The notes: generated from the sequence alone by a model not told the origin. Positions 7,610-17,016 are shown, numbered from the stretch's first letter. The stretch is 43,302 nt of DNA from Planctomycetota bacterium (GCA_016794565.1 JAEUHQ010000109.1:1-43302); one strand, 5' to 3'. Made by a program: numbers and translations.

Positions 7610-10471
7610 ATGGAGGAGCCGAAGCACCCGTCCCACGAACCCACTCACGGCAACGCGTCGTCCGCGATCGTCGTCGCCCTGCTCGAGCGGGTGCTGCTCG
7701 ATCGGCAGAAGGGCGGTCAGCGGTCGGTCGAGGACTACGTCGCCGCGTTTCCCGGGCACGAGGACCTCGTCCGCGCAGAACTCGCGCGTCTGGCGAACGA
7801 CGGTCGTCCCGTCGCGGCGACGTCGCAGGATCGCATCGGCCGCTATCGCATCGTCGACACGATCGGCCGCGGCGGTCAGGGCATCGTCTACCTGGCGATC
7901 GACGAGCGACTCGGAAGGCGCGTCGCGTTGAAGCTCCTGACCGGGTTCGGCGGCAGCTCGCTCGCCGCGAAGGAACGGTTCCGACGCGAGGCCGAAGCGG
8001 CTTCGCGACTCTCGCACCCTGGCCTGTGCGCACTGCACGACGCCGACGAACACGAAGGCGTGCCGTTCCTCGTGATGCGCTTCGTCGAGGGCAAGCCGCT
8101 GCTGCAACACCTCGCCGACGTTCCCGCCGACGCGCGGCGGGCGACGGCCATCGACCTCTTCGAGCGCGTGGCGCGCGCGCTGCACCACGCACACGAAGCG
8201 GGCTTCGTCCACCGCGACGTCAAGCCCGGCAACATCCTCGTGACGGCCGCGGGCGATCCGATCGTCATCGACTTCGGGCTCGTGCGGAGCCTCGACGACG
8301 GCGGCGCCGGGCTCACCCGCTCGGGCGAGTTGTTCGGCACACCGGCGTACCTCGCCCCCGAACAGATCCGCGCCGGCAGCCCGCTCGCGGACCGGCGCGT
8401 CGACGTGTGGGCGCTCGGCGTCTCGCTGTACGAGGCACTGACGGGACGGCGACCGTTCGGCGCACCGACCTACGAAGCGCTCTGCCGCGTCATCACGGAC
8501 GAAGAACCCACCGACCTGCGCGGCGTACGAGACATCGGCACGGACCTCGCCGTCGTCGTCGCGACCGCGCTGACGAAGGAACCGGCGAGCCGGTACTCGA
8601 CCGCGGCCGCGCTCGCCGACGACCTCGGCCATGTGCGGGCGGGCACACCGATCCTCGCGCGACCGGTGACGACGTGGATGCGCGTTCGCCGGTGGGCGCG
8701 CCGCAACCGAGGCCTCGCGACCCTCGCCGCGGTCGCGGTCCTCCAGCTCGTGGCCGGCGCCGCGGTGAGCGTGCTCTTCGTGATGCGCGGCATCCAGGGC
8801 AGGGAGTGGGAGCGGCTCGCCGACCTGCGCGCCGTCGAACACATGATCGCGGAGGTCGACACCGACGCGTGGCCCGTGACTCCTCGACAGAGAGTGCGCT
8901 ACGACGCGTGGCTCGACCGCGCAGCGAACCTGGAGCGACGGTTGCCCGAGTTCGAACAGCGCCTCGCGAACCTGCGCGCCGAGGCACTGCCCGCGGAGGC
9001 CGCCGACTTCGGCAACCCGGCCGACGTTCCGGCGCTCGCGGACATGGAAGCCGACATCGCGTTCGCCGAGATGGTCGGCCCGCTGACGTCCCGCGTGGAC
9101 GAGCGCTTCGAACAACTGCAGGACCTGCCGGAGGACACTCCGGATGCCGTGCGGCTCGATGCGACGGCGCGCGTCGAGGGTGCGAAGGTGATGCTTCGCT
9201 GGGCGCTGACCGTGCGCGACAACCTCGGGCACCGACGGGCCGCGGCGGCGGCACTCCGGGACCGACAGACGCAGCAGCAGCGATGGCGCTTCACCAGCGA
9301 AGTCCGTCAGTACCAGCACGAGCAGATGGAGCGCCTCGTCGCGCAGACGCGACGCATCCTGGTCGAAGGCACGGGCGCCGTCGCCGACATCCGGGAACGC
9401 CGTGCCCGCGCGATCGCGCTGGCGGAGCGCGTGACCGGCGAAGACGCGGAAGCCTGGCGGCGCTGCATCGCGGACGTCGCGCGCGGTGACTCGCCGTACC
9501 GCGGCACGGCGCTCGCGCCGATCCCGGGGCTCGTTCCGCTCGGCACCGACGAACACTCCGGCCTGTGGGAGTTCTGGCACGTTGCCTCGGGCAGCCGCCC
9601 GGCGTGGAAGGGCGAGGCCCTCGGCCGCGGCCGCGTCGAACTGGGCATGGACGGCGCCGAGGGAATCGTGCTCGTACTCGTGCCCGGCGGGTCGTTCCAC
9701 ATGGGCGCTTCGCGCCCGGAGGAAGGACTCCCCAACCCGGATCCGCGCGCCCAGGCCGTCGAGTGGCCGCCGCACGAAGTCGTGCTCGCGCCGTTCCTGA
9801 TCGCGAAGTTCGAGGTGACGCTCGCACAGTGGCGCACCCACGGAGATCCGAACGTCACCCTCAACGCCCCCGGAACCAGGACGAACGAAGGCATCGAGAT
9901 CACCGGCAGGCATCCCGCAACGCAGATGTCGTACCTGCAGGCCCGCGAGTTCTGCCGCCGCCTCGACCTCGACCTGCCGACGGAAGCGCAGTGGGAGCGC
10001 GCGGGGCGCGGCGGAACCTCGACGCCGTACCCGTATGGCGCCGACAGTGCGTCGCTCGTCGGGTGCGCCAACATCCACGACGCGGCCCGCGTCCGGGCTC
10101 ATCCGGAACTCGCGTTCCAGACGGCGCCCGACCTCGCGCACGGCTCGTTCGACGACGGCTTCGCGGAGACGGCTCCGGTCGGGAGCCTGCGGTCGAACGC
10201 GTACGGACTGCACGACGTCTGCGGCAACGCGGCCGAGTGGTGCCGGGACCGCTTCTTCTTCTACGAGCAGCGCGCGGCGAGACCGGGCGACGGACAGCGA
10301 GGCAGCCTGGACGCGAACTACGAGCGCACGGCGCGGATCAGCGCGGCCCAGCACTCGTGGATCTACTGCCGTTCCGCGATGCGTTCGAACGTGGCCCCGG
10401 ACAGCACTTGGGCCTTCCTCGGCTTCCGTCCCGCCCGCAGCATCGATCCAGAGCGCGCGTCGATGCCGTGA
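7610..10471 (+). CDS. Ser/Thr protein kinase with transmembrane segment and SUMF1-like sensor domain
   Basis: A 953-residue membrane kinase. Residues 79-345 are the kinase domain: glycine loop GRGGQGIVY (87-94), Lys108 in VALKLL, HRDVKPGN (201-208), DFG (221-223), GTPAYLAPEQ (243-252). A hydrophobic segment at about 368-392 is the single membrane span. Residues about 400-680 are helical linker; about 685-946 form a formylglycine-generating-enzyme (SUMF1/FGE) fold with VPGGSFHMGA, LPTEAQWERAGRGG, GNAAEWCRD and the ending FLGFRPARS. The two Cys that bind copper in true FGE appear to be absent: the segment YCRSAMRSNVAPDS has Ser where the second should be and Trp where the first should be, so this is likely a ligand-binding sensor rather than an enzyme. 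ATG at 7610 is preferred over GTG 7601 because of the upstream -10-like box. Divergent sigma factor is the probable partner. Confidence 0.92.
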   Translation: MEEPKHPSHEPTHGNASSAIVVALLERVLLDRQKGGQRSVEDYVAAFPGHEDLVRAELARLANDGRPVAATSQDRIGRYRIVDTIGRGGQGIVYLAIDERLGRRVALKLLTGFGGSSLAAKERFRREAEAASRLSHPGLCALHDADEHEGVPFLVMRFVEGKPLLQHLADVPADARRATAIDLFERVARALHHAHEAGFVHRDVKPGNILVTAAGDPIVIDFGLVRSLDDGGAGLTRSGELFGTPAYLAPEQIRAGSPLADRRVDVWALGVSLYEALTGRRPFGAPTYEALCRVITDEEPTDLRGVRDIGTDLAVVVATALTKEPASRYSTAAALADDLGHVRAGTPILARPVTTWMRVRRWARRNRGLATLAAVAVLQLVAGAAVSVLFVMRGIQGREWERLADLRAVEHMIAEVDTDAWPVTPRQRVRYDAWLDRAANLERRLPEFEQRLANLRAEALPAEAADFGNPADVPALADMEADIAFAEMVGPLTSRVDERFEQLQDLPEDTPDAVRLDATARVEGAKVMLRWALTVRDNLGHRRAAAAALRDRQTQQQRWRFTSEVRQYQHEQMERLVAQTRRILVEGTGAVADIRERRARAIALAERVTGEDAEAWRRCIADVARGDSPYRGTALAPIPGLVPLGTDEHSGLWEFWHVASGSRPAWKGEALGRGRVELGMDGAEGIVLVLVPGGSFHMGASRPEEGLPNPDPRAQAVEWPPHEVVLAPFLIAKFEVTLAQWRTHGDPNVTLNAPGTRTNEGIEITGRHPATQMSYLQAREFCRRLDLDLPTEAQWERAGRGGTSTPYPYGADSASLVGCANIHDAARVRAHPELAFQTAPDLAHGSFDDGFAETAPVGSLRSNAYGLHDVCGNAAEWCRDRFFFYEQRAARPGDGQRGSLDANYERTARISAAQHSWIYCRSAMRSNVAPDSTWAFLGFRPARSIDPERASMP

Positions 10472-10472
10472 G

Positions 10473-10490
10473 GCGGTGTCGCGTCACCGC
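10473..10490. terminator. Short stem-loop between convergent genes
   Basis: gcggtg (10473-10478) pairs with caccgc (10485-10490), 6-nt loop, in the 12-base gap between the kinase stop and the papain-like protein stop, partly inside the latter's end. It is the third convergent or downstream junction here with a GC hairpin, but the stem is short. Confidence 0.35.
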
Positions 10491-11197
10491 GCCGCCGCGC
10501 CGGAGGCCTCTTCCACCACGAACGCGTCGTAGAGGTCGTTGCGCACGAACGCCGCCGGCACTTCGGCGAACGCGCCGAGCGCGGAGTCGAGCGTGAAGAA
10601 CGTGCCGCCGCCTGCCGCGGCGGGGTCCGCGCGGTAGCCGACGAGAAGGCGGCTGTGGCCCGAGCCGGCGGCGACCGGCCAACCTGCGGCGAGCGTGCGC
10701 AGCACGTCGGCGAACTGCGCGTCGTCGAGGCCCGGCTTGCCGTCGTTCGGTCGGATCCAGCGCACGTGCAGCCGCGGTGCGACCGCCGCGAGATGGCGGC
10801 CGCCGTCGACGAGCGCGTCGGGCGCCGGCACGGCCTTCGCGTCGAATGCGGCGGCGTACGGCCAGAGCTCGTCGCGGCAGATGCCGAAGCGTTCGTGGCC
10901 GCTCGTCGCGAAGTGGAAGAAGTCGCCGTCGTCGGCGCGGCCGTTCGCGGCGTTCGCGGCCCAGTTCGCGTATTCGACGCTGAAGCGGGTGCCGGTGCCC
11001 GCGACCTTCGCGACGGCGAACTCGAACGCCGCCACCGTGGTGAAGATCGAACACGTGGGGCGCGGCCCCTGCGCCCGCGGCGGCAGTCCGTGCGCGGCGA
11101 AGAACGGTCGCAGGTCGCTCGCGTCGGTCGCCGGCGGCGCGGTGGCACAGGCAGTCGCGACGACCAGGAAGGCGAAGACGGACCGGGGTGGCGCCAT
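10484..11197 (-). CDS. Papain-like (C1-type) cysteine peptidase homologue, lipoprotein
   Basis: A 237-residue protein with a lipoprotein signal (lipobox VATAC, Cys17). The mature part matches the papain active-site layout: Gln43 six residues before Cys49 in QGPRPTCSIF, the same spacing as papain Gln19-Cys25, and a His in GSGHSRLLVGY (H181). The residue in the place of the catalytic Asn is Asp204 in FTLDSALG, an unusual substitution. It would act at the cell envelope on peptides if active. The match is by motif and spacing only. The ATG at 11197 starts the lipoprotein signal and lies 7 nt after a GCTACCGT box. Cysteine synthase ends 47 bases upstream on the same strand. Substrate unknown. Confidence 0.68.
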   Translation of the reverse strand: MAPPRSVFAFLVVATACATAPPATDASDLRPFFAAHGLPPRAQGPRPTCSIFTTVAAFEFAVAKVAGTGTRFSVEYANWAANAANGRADDGDFFHFATSGHERFGICRDELWPYAAAFDAKAVPAPDALVDGGRHLAAVAPRLHVRWIRPNDGKPGLDDAQFADVLRTLAAGWPVAAGSGHSRLLVGYRADPAAAGGGTFFTLDSALGAFAEVPAAFVRNDLYDAFVVEEASGAAAR

Positions 11198-11204
11198 GGC
11201 GCGC

Positions 11205-11212
11205 ACGGTAGC
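11205..11212 (-). promoter_or_regulatory. Candidate -10 box GCTACCGT for the papain-like gene
   Basis: On the minus strand gctaccgt is followed by exactly 7 nt (gcgcgcc) and the ATG at 11197. Same sequence type and spacing as the boxes before the kinase at 7610, the PQQ/HExxH gene at 27596 and purB. It gives this gene its own promoter despite lying downstream of cysteine synthase. Confidence 0.45.
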
Positions 11213-11244
11213 CAACGGACGCGAGCGGCTCACCATCCCGAAGC

Positions 11245-12273
11245 TCAGCGCACGGCACGGAAGCCGACCAGCTCGATGCGCGGCGACACGTAGTCGTCGC
11301 GAACGGGCTCGACGCGGCACAGGTCGGTGGAGAGGTACTTCTTGTTGCTGTCGCAGAAGACCGTGACGACCGCGTCCGGCGAGCCGATCTGCTCGACCAG
11401 CTGCGCCGCGCCGAGGAAGTTCGCGCCGGAGCTGATGCCGACGGCGAGGCCGAGGTCGCGCGCGAGCGCCTGCGCCATGAGGATCGCGTCGCCGTCCCAC
11501 ACGTCGACGATCTCGTCGAGCCACGCGAGATCGACCACGGCGGGCACGAACTCGTCGGAGATGCCCTGGATGCGATGTGTCCCGACCTTCTGGCCGGTGC
11601 GCAGCGTCGGCGAGTTGGCGGGCTCGAGCGGATGCACACGAACGCGCGGGAACGCGGCGCGCAGCGCGCGGCCGACGCCCATCACCGTGCCGCCGGTACC
11701 GACGCCGGCGACGAACGCCGCGGGACGCACGCCGAACGCCTCGAGCTGCAGCAGGATCTCGGGGCCGGTCGTGCTGGCGTGCGCGCGCACGTTCGCCTGG
11801 TTCTCGAACTGGCGCGGCAGGAACACGTGTTCGTGCTCGCGCGCGAACCGCTCGGCCTGCTGCACCGCGCCGAGGAACCCACCGTCGGCCGCCGAGACGG
11901 GCACGACCTCCGCGCCTAAGCTCGCGATGAGCTGGACGCGTTCGCGGCTCATCCAGTCCGGCATGTGGATGCGCACGGGATGACCGAGGGCGGCGCCGAG
12001 CGCCGCGAACGCGATGCCCGTGTTGCCGCTGCTCGCTTCGACGATGGTCCAGCCGGACTCGAGCTGCTCGGTGGCATACGCCTCCGCGAGGATGTGGCAC
12101 GCCATGCGGTCTTTCACGGACCCGGTCATGTTCATCGACTCGTACTTCGCGTAGAGCCGCCGCTCGCGCCCGTCGATCCGGTAGAGGACCTCGAGGAGCG
12201 GGGTGTTGCCGACCAGCTGGCGGATCGCCGAGACCGAGCGGGCCTTCGCGGACACCGAGGCGTGGATGGTCAT
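11245..12273 (-). CDS. Cysteine synthase family PLP enzyme (O-acetylserine sulfhydrylase-like)
   Basis: A 342-residue fold-type II PLP enzyme that most likely makes cysteine from O-acetylserine and sulfide. Landmarks: VGNTPLLEV (21-29), the PLP Lys54 in [19 protein letters not shown] (81-88) that binds the substrate carboxylate, the phosphate loop GVGTGGT (190-196) and SSGAN (281-285). Cystathionine beta-synthase and CysM-type enzymes share these motifs; the short length without CBS domains fits CysK or CysM, and I cannot separate the two or exclude use of another sulfur donor. ATG at 12273 fits the family start. It is divergent from an ECF sigma factor with a 154-base gap. No other sulfur-assimilation gene is in the window. 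Confidence 0.92.
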   Translation of the reverse strand: MTIHASVSAKARSVSAIRQLVGNTPLLEVLYRIDGRERRLYAKYESMNMTGSVKDRMACHILAEAYATEQLESGWTIVEASSGNTGIAFAALGAALGHPVRIHMPDWMSRERVQLIASLGAEVVPVSAADGGFLGAVQQAERFAREHEHVFLPRQFENQANVRAHASTTGPEILLQLEAFGVRPAAFVAGVGTGGTVMGVGRALRAAFPRVRVHPLEPANSPTLRTGQKVGTHRIQGISDEFVPAVVDLAWLDEIVDVWDGDAILMAQALARDLGLAVGISSGANFLGAAQLVEQIGSPDAVVTVFCDSNKKYLSTDLCRVEPVRDDYVSPRIELVGFRAVR

Positions 12274-12390
12274 CGGGACAGCGAACGCGGCGGGGAACGC
12301 GCGGGCGCCCGGTCAAGGACGTAGCCGACGGCATGGGCCGCGTGTGTGGTTTCGCGCGAACCGCCGCTGTCCGGGACGTGAGCAGGCCGC

Positions 12391-12419
12391 TTGACCCGCA
12401 TTCCGTTCCCGCCTGGAAT
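12391..12419 (+). promoter_or_regulatory. Candidate promoter TTGACC-17-TGGAAT for the sigma/kinase pair
   Basis: ttgacc (12391-12396), 17-base spacer, tggaat (12414-12419), ending 8 nt before the ATG at 12428. The -35 matches five of six and the -10 four of six consensus bases. The position implies a transcript that begins at or next to the start codon. Confidence 0.5.
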
Positions 12420-12427
12420 CCGGGCCC

Positions 12428-13057
12428 ATGCCGGCCGACGCCGAACCGACCCAGGAGCTGCTGCGGCGGTGGCACGCAGGCGATCCGGCGGCCCTGCCCG
12501 CTCTGGTCGAAGCGCACCTGCCGTGGCTTCGTGAGCACCTCGAACGTCGCGTCGGTGCCTTCCTCCGTCGGCGCGAGGAACCCGAGGACTACCTGCAGGC
12601 CGCGGTGCTCGAGTTCCTTCGCGACGGACCGCGCTTCCAGGTCCGCGACGGAGCGCAGTTCCGCAGCCTCCTCGCGAGAGTCGTCGAGAACACGCTGCGC
12701 GATCGCAACGACTGGTACCGCGCCAAGCGTCGCGACCTCGGCCGCGACGCGCCGCTGCCGAGCGAGAGCGTGCTGGCACTCGATCCCGCGCTCGCGACGA
12801 GCGCCACGCCGAGTCGGGACGCCGCCCGCGGCGAATTGCGCGAGTGGGTACGGCTCGGCCTCGAACTGCTCGACGCGGAGGACCGCCGCCTCGTCGTCGC
12901 GCGAGAATTCGAGGACCGCTCGTTCGTCGATCTCGGCGAGGAGTTCGGCATGACGGCGAACGCGGTGCGCATGCGCTGGGTGCGCGCGGTCGCGCGGCTC
13001 GCGGACATCATGCGATCCCTCCGTTCCGGCGACGTGCCCGAGGCACCGGGCACATGA
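12428..13057 (+). CDS. ECF-type RNA polymerase sigma factor, coupled to kinase
   Basis: A 209-residue sigma-70 family protein. Region 2 spans about residues 20-100 with EPEDYLQAAVLEFL (51-64) at region 2.2, where E-P-E-D replaces D-A-E-D and keeps the acidic character. Region 4 (about 140-195) contains LLDAEDRRLVVAREFEDRSF and the helix-turn-helix VDLGEEFGMTANAVRMRWVR. Its stop overlaps the start of the following Ser/Thr kinase (ATGA, 13054-13057), so the two proteins are translationally coupled and probably made in fixed ratio. That arrangement suggests the kinase controls this sigma factor (inference). A TTGACC-17-TGGAAT promoter precedes it. Confidence 0.92.
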   Translation: MPADAEPTQELLRRWHAGDPAALPALVEAHLPWLREHLERRVGAFLRRREEPEDYLQAAVLEFLRDGPRFQVRDGAQFRSLLARVVENTLRDRNDWYRAKRRDLGRDAPLPSESVLALDPALATSATPSRDAARGELREWVRLGLELLDAEDRRLVVAREFEDRSFVDLGEEFGMTANAVRMRWVRAVARLADIMRSLRSGDVPEAPGT

Positions 13058-15684
13058 GCCGCGGCGATTCCTCGCGCCTCGAGCGAGCCCTCGAGGTGTG
13101 GCTCGCCCACGTCGAGACCAGCGCGCACGACGACGACGCACTGCTCGCGGCGCACCCCGAACTGCGCGAACTGCTGGAGCCGATGCTCGGCGAACGCGAC
13201 GGCGCCGCGACAGCACGGGTGATCGGCGACTTCCGCATCGACGGCGAGCTGGGGCGCGGGGGCATGGGCGTCGTGTACTCCGCGTGGCAGCAGTCGCTGG
13301 GCCGCAAGGTCGCCCTGAAGATCCTCGCGCCCGCGCTCGGCGCCGACTCCGCCGCGATCGCACGCTTCCACCGCGAGGCCGCCGCGACGGCGAAACTGCG
13401 CCATCCGGGCATCGTCGAGGTGTTCGGCGTCGGGCGCGACGGCGACGTGAACTGGTTCGCGATGGAGCTGGTGGAAGGCGAGCCGCTCCACCGCTGCCGC
13501 GAACGTTTTCGCGATCCGCGTGCAGCCGTCGAACTCGCCGCGCGGATCCTCGACGCGTTGCAGCACGCCCACGCCACGGGTCTCGTGCACCGCGACGTGA
13601 AGCCCGCGAACGTGCTCGTGCGCACCGACGGCCAGGTGGTGCTGACCGACTTCGGCCTCGCCCGCGACGTGAGCTCCCCCACCGTGACGGTCGAAGGCGG
13701 GTTCCTCGGCACTCTCGACTACGCGGCGCCGGAGCAGATCCAGGGGCAGAAGGTCGATGCGCGCGTCGACGTGTGGTCGACGGGGGTCGTGCTCGCCGAA
13801 CTGCTCGCCGGCCGTCACCCGTTCACAGCCGACACGGCGACCGCGACGCTGCGCGCGATCCTCACGCAGGATCCGACCGGCCTGCACAGCGCAGCCGGAA
13901 TCGACGACGACCTCGCGGCGATCTGCGCGCGCGCACTCGAGAAGGACCCGGAGCGGCGGTATGCGAGCGCGGTCGCGTTCCTCGCCGACCTGCGCGCGTG
14001 GCAGCAGGGACTCCCGGTCGCGGCGCGTCTGCCGAGCGCGACCGAGCGTCTGCGCCGCTGGGCGCGACGCGAACCGTGGCGTGCACTCGCCGCCGCGCTG
14101 CTCGCGATCGGCGTTCCGCTGCTGGCCGTCGTCGGTGGCTACTTGTGGGCGAACGCGCCGCGCATCGAAGCCGCCGCGCGTGCCGAGCGAGCGGAGAGGC
14201 GCGAGCGCGCGTTGACGACCGCGTGGGTGGCGCTCAACGACGAACGGCCGCGCGATGGTCTGCGCGAGCTGGAGCCCTGGGTCGACGACCCGACCGATCT
14301 CGAAGTCCGCTTGGCGCAGTGCGCTCTGTGGACCTGGACGGAAACGCCGGCGAAGGCGCTCACGGCGCTGGCTCCTTTCACCGGAACGCGCATTCACGAC
14401 CTGGTCACGATGCTTCTCGACGGCGGCGGCAAGGAGCTGCCGTTCCGCTTCGAAGAGGTGGAGGCGTCGACGCCCCTCGAGTGCGCGGTCCTCGGCCACC
14501 TCGCGTACGAGCAGGTGCGGTCGTACCACCGCGATCCGGTCTTCTACAAGCACGCGGCCAAGTGGTACGGCCGGGCCGTCGCGCTCTCGCCGAAGCCGCG
14601 CGCGTGGCTCTTGCTGCAGTGGTCGATCGCTGCAGCCCGTGCCGACGACGTCGATGCGTTCGCCACGGCGCTCGCGGCGTACGAACACTTCTTCCCGGAC
14701 ACGCGCGGCCTGCAGTTGCTCTACGCGTTCGGATCGAAGCTCGCTCCGGTCGAACGCGGGCTCGCGGTCCTCGCGGCACCCGACCTCGAGGGTGACCCGC
14801 GCTTCCTGTTCGCTCGCGGACAGTTCCTCGCACGCACGAACCGCACCTCGGCGGCGATCGACGCGATGGAGCGCGCCCTCGCCGTGCAACCCGACAACAC
14901 GCGCGGCTGGGAGCAGCTCGCACGCCTTCGGCGTTCGATCAAGGACCGCAACGGGGCGCTCGAAGCGTTGCGGCGCGCCATCGCGATCGATCCGAAGTAC
15001 GCCGCGGCGATCGGGCTGCTGGGCGCGATCCTGACGGAAGCGGGCAGCCTGCCGGAGGCACGCACCGCGCTGGAACGTGCGAGAGAACTGGACCCGCGGG
15101 AATGGAGGAACGCGCACAACCTGGGGCTCCTGCTCCACGAACTGCGCGACGACGAAGGCGCGCTCGCGCAGTTCGAGGCGGCCGCCCGCCTGGCGCCCAC
15201 GGAAGCGGCGCCACACGCGTGCATGGCCCGGACCCTGAAGCGCCTCGATCGGATCGAGGAGGCCTTCGTCGAAGAAGTGCGCGCGAGCACCGTCGCGTCG
15301 CCGGACGACTACTCAGCGCGCATGATGCTGGCGCTGCGAGCGCTCGAAGTCGACCTGCCCGCAGTCGCCCGTGACGCCGCCGAGAGTGCCGTGCGCATCG
15401 CCCCGGACAACGACGGCACGTGGTGGCGCCTCGCGGAAGTCTGTCTCGAGATCCGCCCGATCGACGCAGCGGGCGCCGCCGCGGCAGTCGAACGCGCGCG
15501 CGCAGTCGACAAGGCCATCACGCCACGCGAGCGCGCCCTCTGGGGCCGCGCCGAAGCGGCGAACGGTAACGTGCAGGCTGCGATCGATCTGCTCGAGACC
15601 GCGCTCCGGGAGGAAGACAAGCTGCCCCCCGCGTCGCGCGAGAAGGCGCGGGCGGCGCTGGCCCGGCTGCGCGAACCGCGCTGA
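13054..15684 (+). CDS. Ser/Thr protein kinase with transmembrane segment and TPR domain
   Basis: An 876-residue kinase. The short N-terminal helical part (1-55) is typical of planctomycete kinases. Kinase domain about 58-320: GRGGMGVVY (67-75), Lys89 in VALKIL, HRDVKPAN (179-186), DFG (199-201), GTLDYAAPEQ. A membrane span follows at about 344-366 (RALAAALLAIGVPLLAVVGG). The remaining 500 residues are helical and include clear tetratricopeptide repeats at about 600-760, for example AAIGLLGAILTEAGSLPEAR and NAHNLGLLLHELRDDEGALA. TPRs would sit on the far side of the membrane and could bind a protein or cell-wall ligand. The ATG at 13054 overlaps the sigma-factor stop; longer upstream frames are shadows. 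Cognate partner is probably the upstream sigma factor. Confidence 0.93.
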   Translation: MSRGDSSRLERALEVWLAHVETSAHDDDALLAAHPELRELLEPMLGERDGAATARVIGDFRIDGELGRGGMGVVYSAWQQSLGRKVALKILAPALGADSAAIARFHREAAATAKLRHPGIVEVFGVGRDGDVNWFAMELVEGEPLHRCRERFRDPRAAVELAARILDALQHAHATGLVHRDVKPANVLVRTDGQVVLTDFGLARDVSSPTVTVEGGFLGTLDYAAPEQIQGQKVDARVDVWSTGVVLAELLAGRHPFTADTATATLRAILTQDPTGLHSAAGIDDDLAAICARALEKDPERRYASAVAFLADLRAWQQGLPVAARLPSATERLRRWARREPWRALAAALLAIGVPLLAVVGGYLWANAPRIEAAARAERAERRERALTTAWVALNDERPRDGLRELEPWVDDPTDLEVRLAQCALWTWTETPAKALTALAPFTGTRIHDLVTMLLDGGGKELPFRFEEVEASTPLECAVLGHLAYEQVRSYHRDPVFYKHAAKWYGRAVALSPKPRAWLLLQWSIAAARADDVDAFATALAAYEHFFPDTRGLQLLYAFGSKLAPVERGLAVLAAPDLEGDPRFLFARGQFLARTNRTSAAIDAMERALAVQPDNTRGWEQLARLRRSIKDRNGALEALRRAIAIDPKYAAAIGLLGAILTEAGSLPEARTALERARELDPREWRNAHNLGLLLHELRDDEGALAQFEAAARLAPTEAAPHACMARTLKRLDRIEEAFVEEVRASTVASPDDYSARMMLALRALEVDLPAVARDAAESAVRIAPDNDGTWWRLAEVCLEIRPIDAAGAAAAVERARAVDKAITPRERALWGRAEAANGNVQAAIDLLETALREEDKLPPASREKARAALARLREPR

Positions 15685-15699
15685 AGCGCGTCGCGAGCA

Positions 15700-15760
15700 T
15701 TGACGCATGGGTCCGGGCCGGGTCGACTTCCCCGGCACTGCGACGGACTCTTTCCACCAA
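15700..15760 (+). promoter_or_regulatory. Conserved promoter and leader of beta-helix gene 1
   Basis: ttgacg (15700-15705), 17 bases, tcgact (15723-15728, within tcgacttcc), then ctttccacca ending at 15759, and the ATG at 15771. All three elements recur with the same spacing (within 1-2 bases) before the paralogue at 23358, although the bases between them differ. That selective conservation marks a functional promoter plus leader element. Confidence 0.65.
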
Positions 15761-15770
15761 TGGAGTCCCC

Positions 15771-17009
15771 ATGCTGACACCCGCTCTGGTGCTGTTGCCG
15801 ACGATCTGGATCGTCGATGCGGCGGCAGGTCCCGGTTCCCATTTCACCGACATCCCCGCGGCGATCGCCGCGGCATCGAGCGGCGACACGATCCTGGTGC
15901 GCGCCGGCACCTATTCCGCGATCTCGATCAACGCGAAGGAACTGACGATTCGCGGCGCGGGGGTCGGCGCGACAGTCGTCAACGGCACGTCGCACGCTGT
16001 GCTGGCGACACCGCCCGGCGGCGTGAACGTGCTCGCCGGCCTCACGATCCAGGGCGAGTTCGTGACCAGCCAGAACGCTCGCGTCACCTTGCTCGACTGC
16101 GCACTGGTCGGCAGCGCCACCGCGTTCCTCGGCAGCCCGGCCCTGCGCGCAGTGGAGAGCGAGGTGTTCGCACTCCGCTGCGACTTCACCGGCGGCAGCG
16201 TGCTCGCTCCCGCATCCGGCCTGGGGCCGTCGGGCATCGGCCAGACGTACGCCGGCACCGCGGTGACGATCGGTGGGTCGAACTTCGCCGCATACGACTG
16301 TGACTTGAAGGGCGGGGACAACTTCGCCAACAACCCGTTCATGCAGCACGCGGGCGGACACGGTCTCGCCGCGTCGCTGTCGTGGGCCCGCGTCGACTCG
16401 TGCCGCCTCAGCGGCGGCAACGGCATGCACGCCGCCGGTCAGGGTGTGTACGCCAACGGAGGGAGCCACGTCGGGATCCACGGCGACGCCCCGGACATCG
16501 TCACCGGCGGCACCTCCGGCTTCTCCGGTGCAGGGCCGGCCATCTACGTGCTCGCCTCTCCCTTCGCAGTGCCTTCGGACGTCATCGTACACGGGGCGAC
16601 ACCGGTCCTCGGCACTGTCAGCGGGCCCGTCACATTCGCCTCGACCCATCTGCCGGAACTCACCGTGGCTGCGACGACGCTCGCGTCGGGTGAAACCGAT
16701 GCTTCGCAGCCGGTCACGGTGACGCTCGACGGCCTCGCGCCTGCGGCGTTGTACGCGTTCCTCTTCGACATCCGGCCGCGCTACGCGGCGGTACAAGCAC
16801 CGTTCGCCGGTGACCTGCTGCTCGACCTCGGCACAGCCGGGCTGTTCGTGGGCACGCTCGATGGGCTCGGCCAGGCACAGCTTGGCTTCGTGCCGTTGGC
16901 CATCTTCGGCGGCTCGATGCCAGTGCCCGTCTGCATGCAGTTCGCAGTCTTCGACCCGAGCGGTTCGATCCGGCTGTCCAACCTCGACGCGCGCTTCTAC
17001 TCGCTGTGA
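15771..17009 (+). CDS. Secreted right-handed beta-helix protein (paralogue 1)
   Basis: A 412-residue exported protein with a short signal-like N-terminus (MLTPALVLLPTIWIVDAAAG). The opening of the mature part, GSHFTDIPAAIAAASSGDTILVRAGTY, is the standard start of parallel beta-helix proteins of the pectate-lyase/NosD type, followed by coil turns such as LTIRGAGVGATVVNG and VNVLAGLTIQG to about residue 260. The final 110 residues form a different module ending IRLSNLDARFYSL. The protein is a clear paralogue of the one at 23358: same start, same coil motifs, same last residues. No catalytic residues were identified, so a surface or polysaccharide-binding role is only a possibility. Preceded by a conserved promoter and followed by a strong hairpin. 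Confidence 0.85.
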   Translation: MLTPALVLLPTIWIVDAAAGPGSHFTDIPAAIAAASSGDTILVRAGTYSAISINAKELTIRGAGVGATVVNGTSHAVLATPPGGVNVLAGLTIQGEFVTSQNARVTLLDCALVGSATAFLGSPALRAVESEVFALRCDFTGGSVLAPASGLGPSGIGQTYAGTAVTIGGSNFAAYDCDLKGGDNFANNPFMQHAGGHGLAASLSWARVDSCRLSGGNGMHAAGQGVYANGGSHVGIHGDAPDIVTGGTSGFSGAGPAIYVLASPFAVPSDVIVHGATPVLGTVSGPVTFASTHLPELTVAATTLASGETDASQPVTVTLDGLAPAALYAFLFDIRPRYAAVQAPFAGDLLLDLGTAGLFVGTLDGLGQAQLGFVPLAIFGGSMPVPVCMQFAVFDPSGSIRLSNLDARFYSL

Positions 17010-17016
17010 GGAGCGC

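Noticed and set aside
7511..10354. 947-codon minus-strand open frame opposite the SUMF1 kinase
   Set aside because: Shadow of the kinase gene; no recognisable motif, while the kinase motifs on the plus strand are complete.
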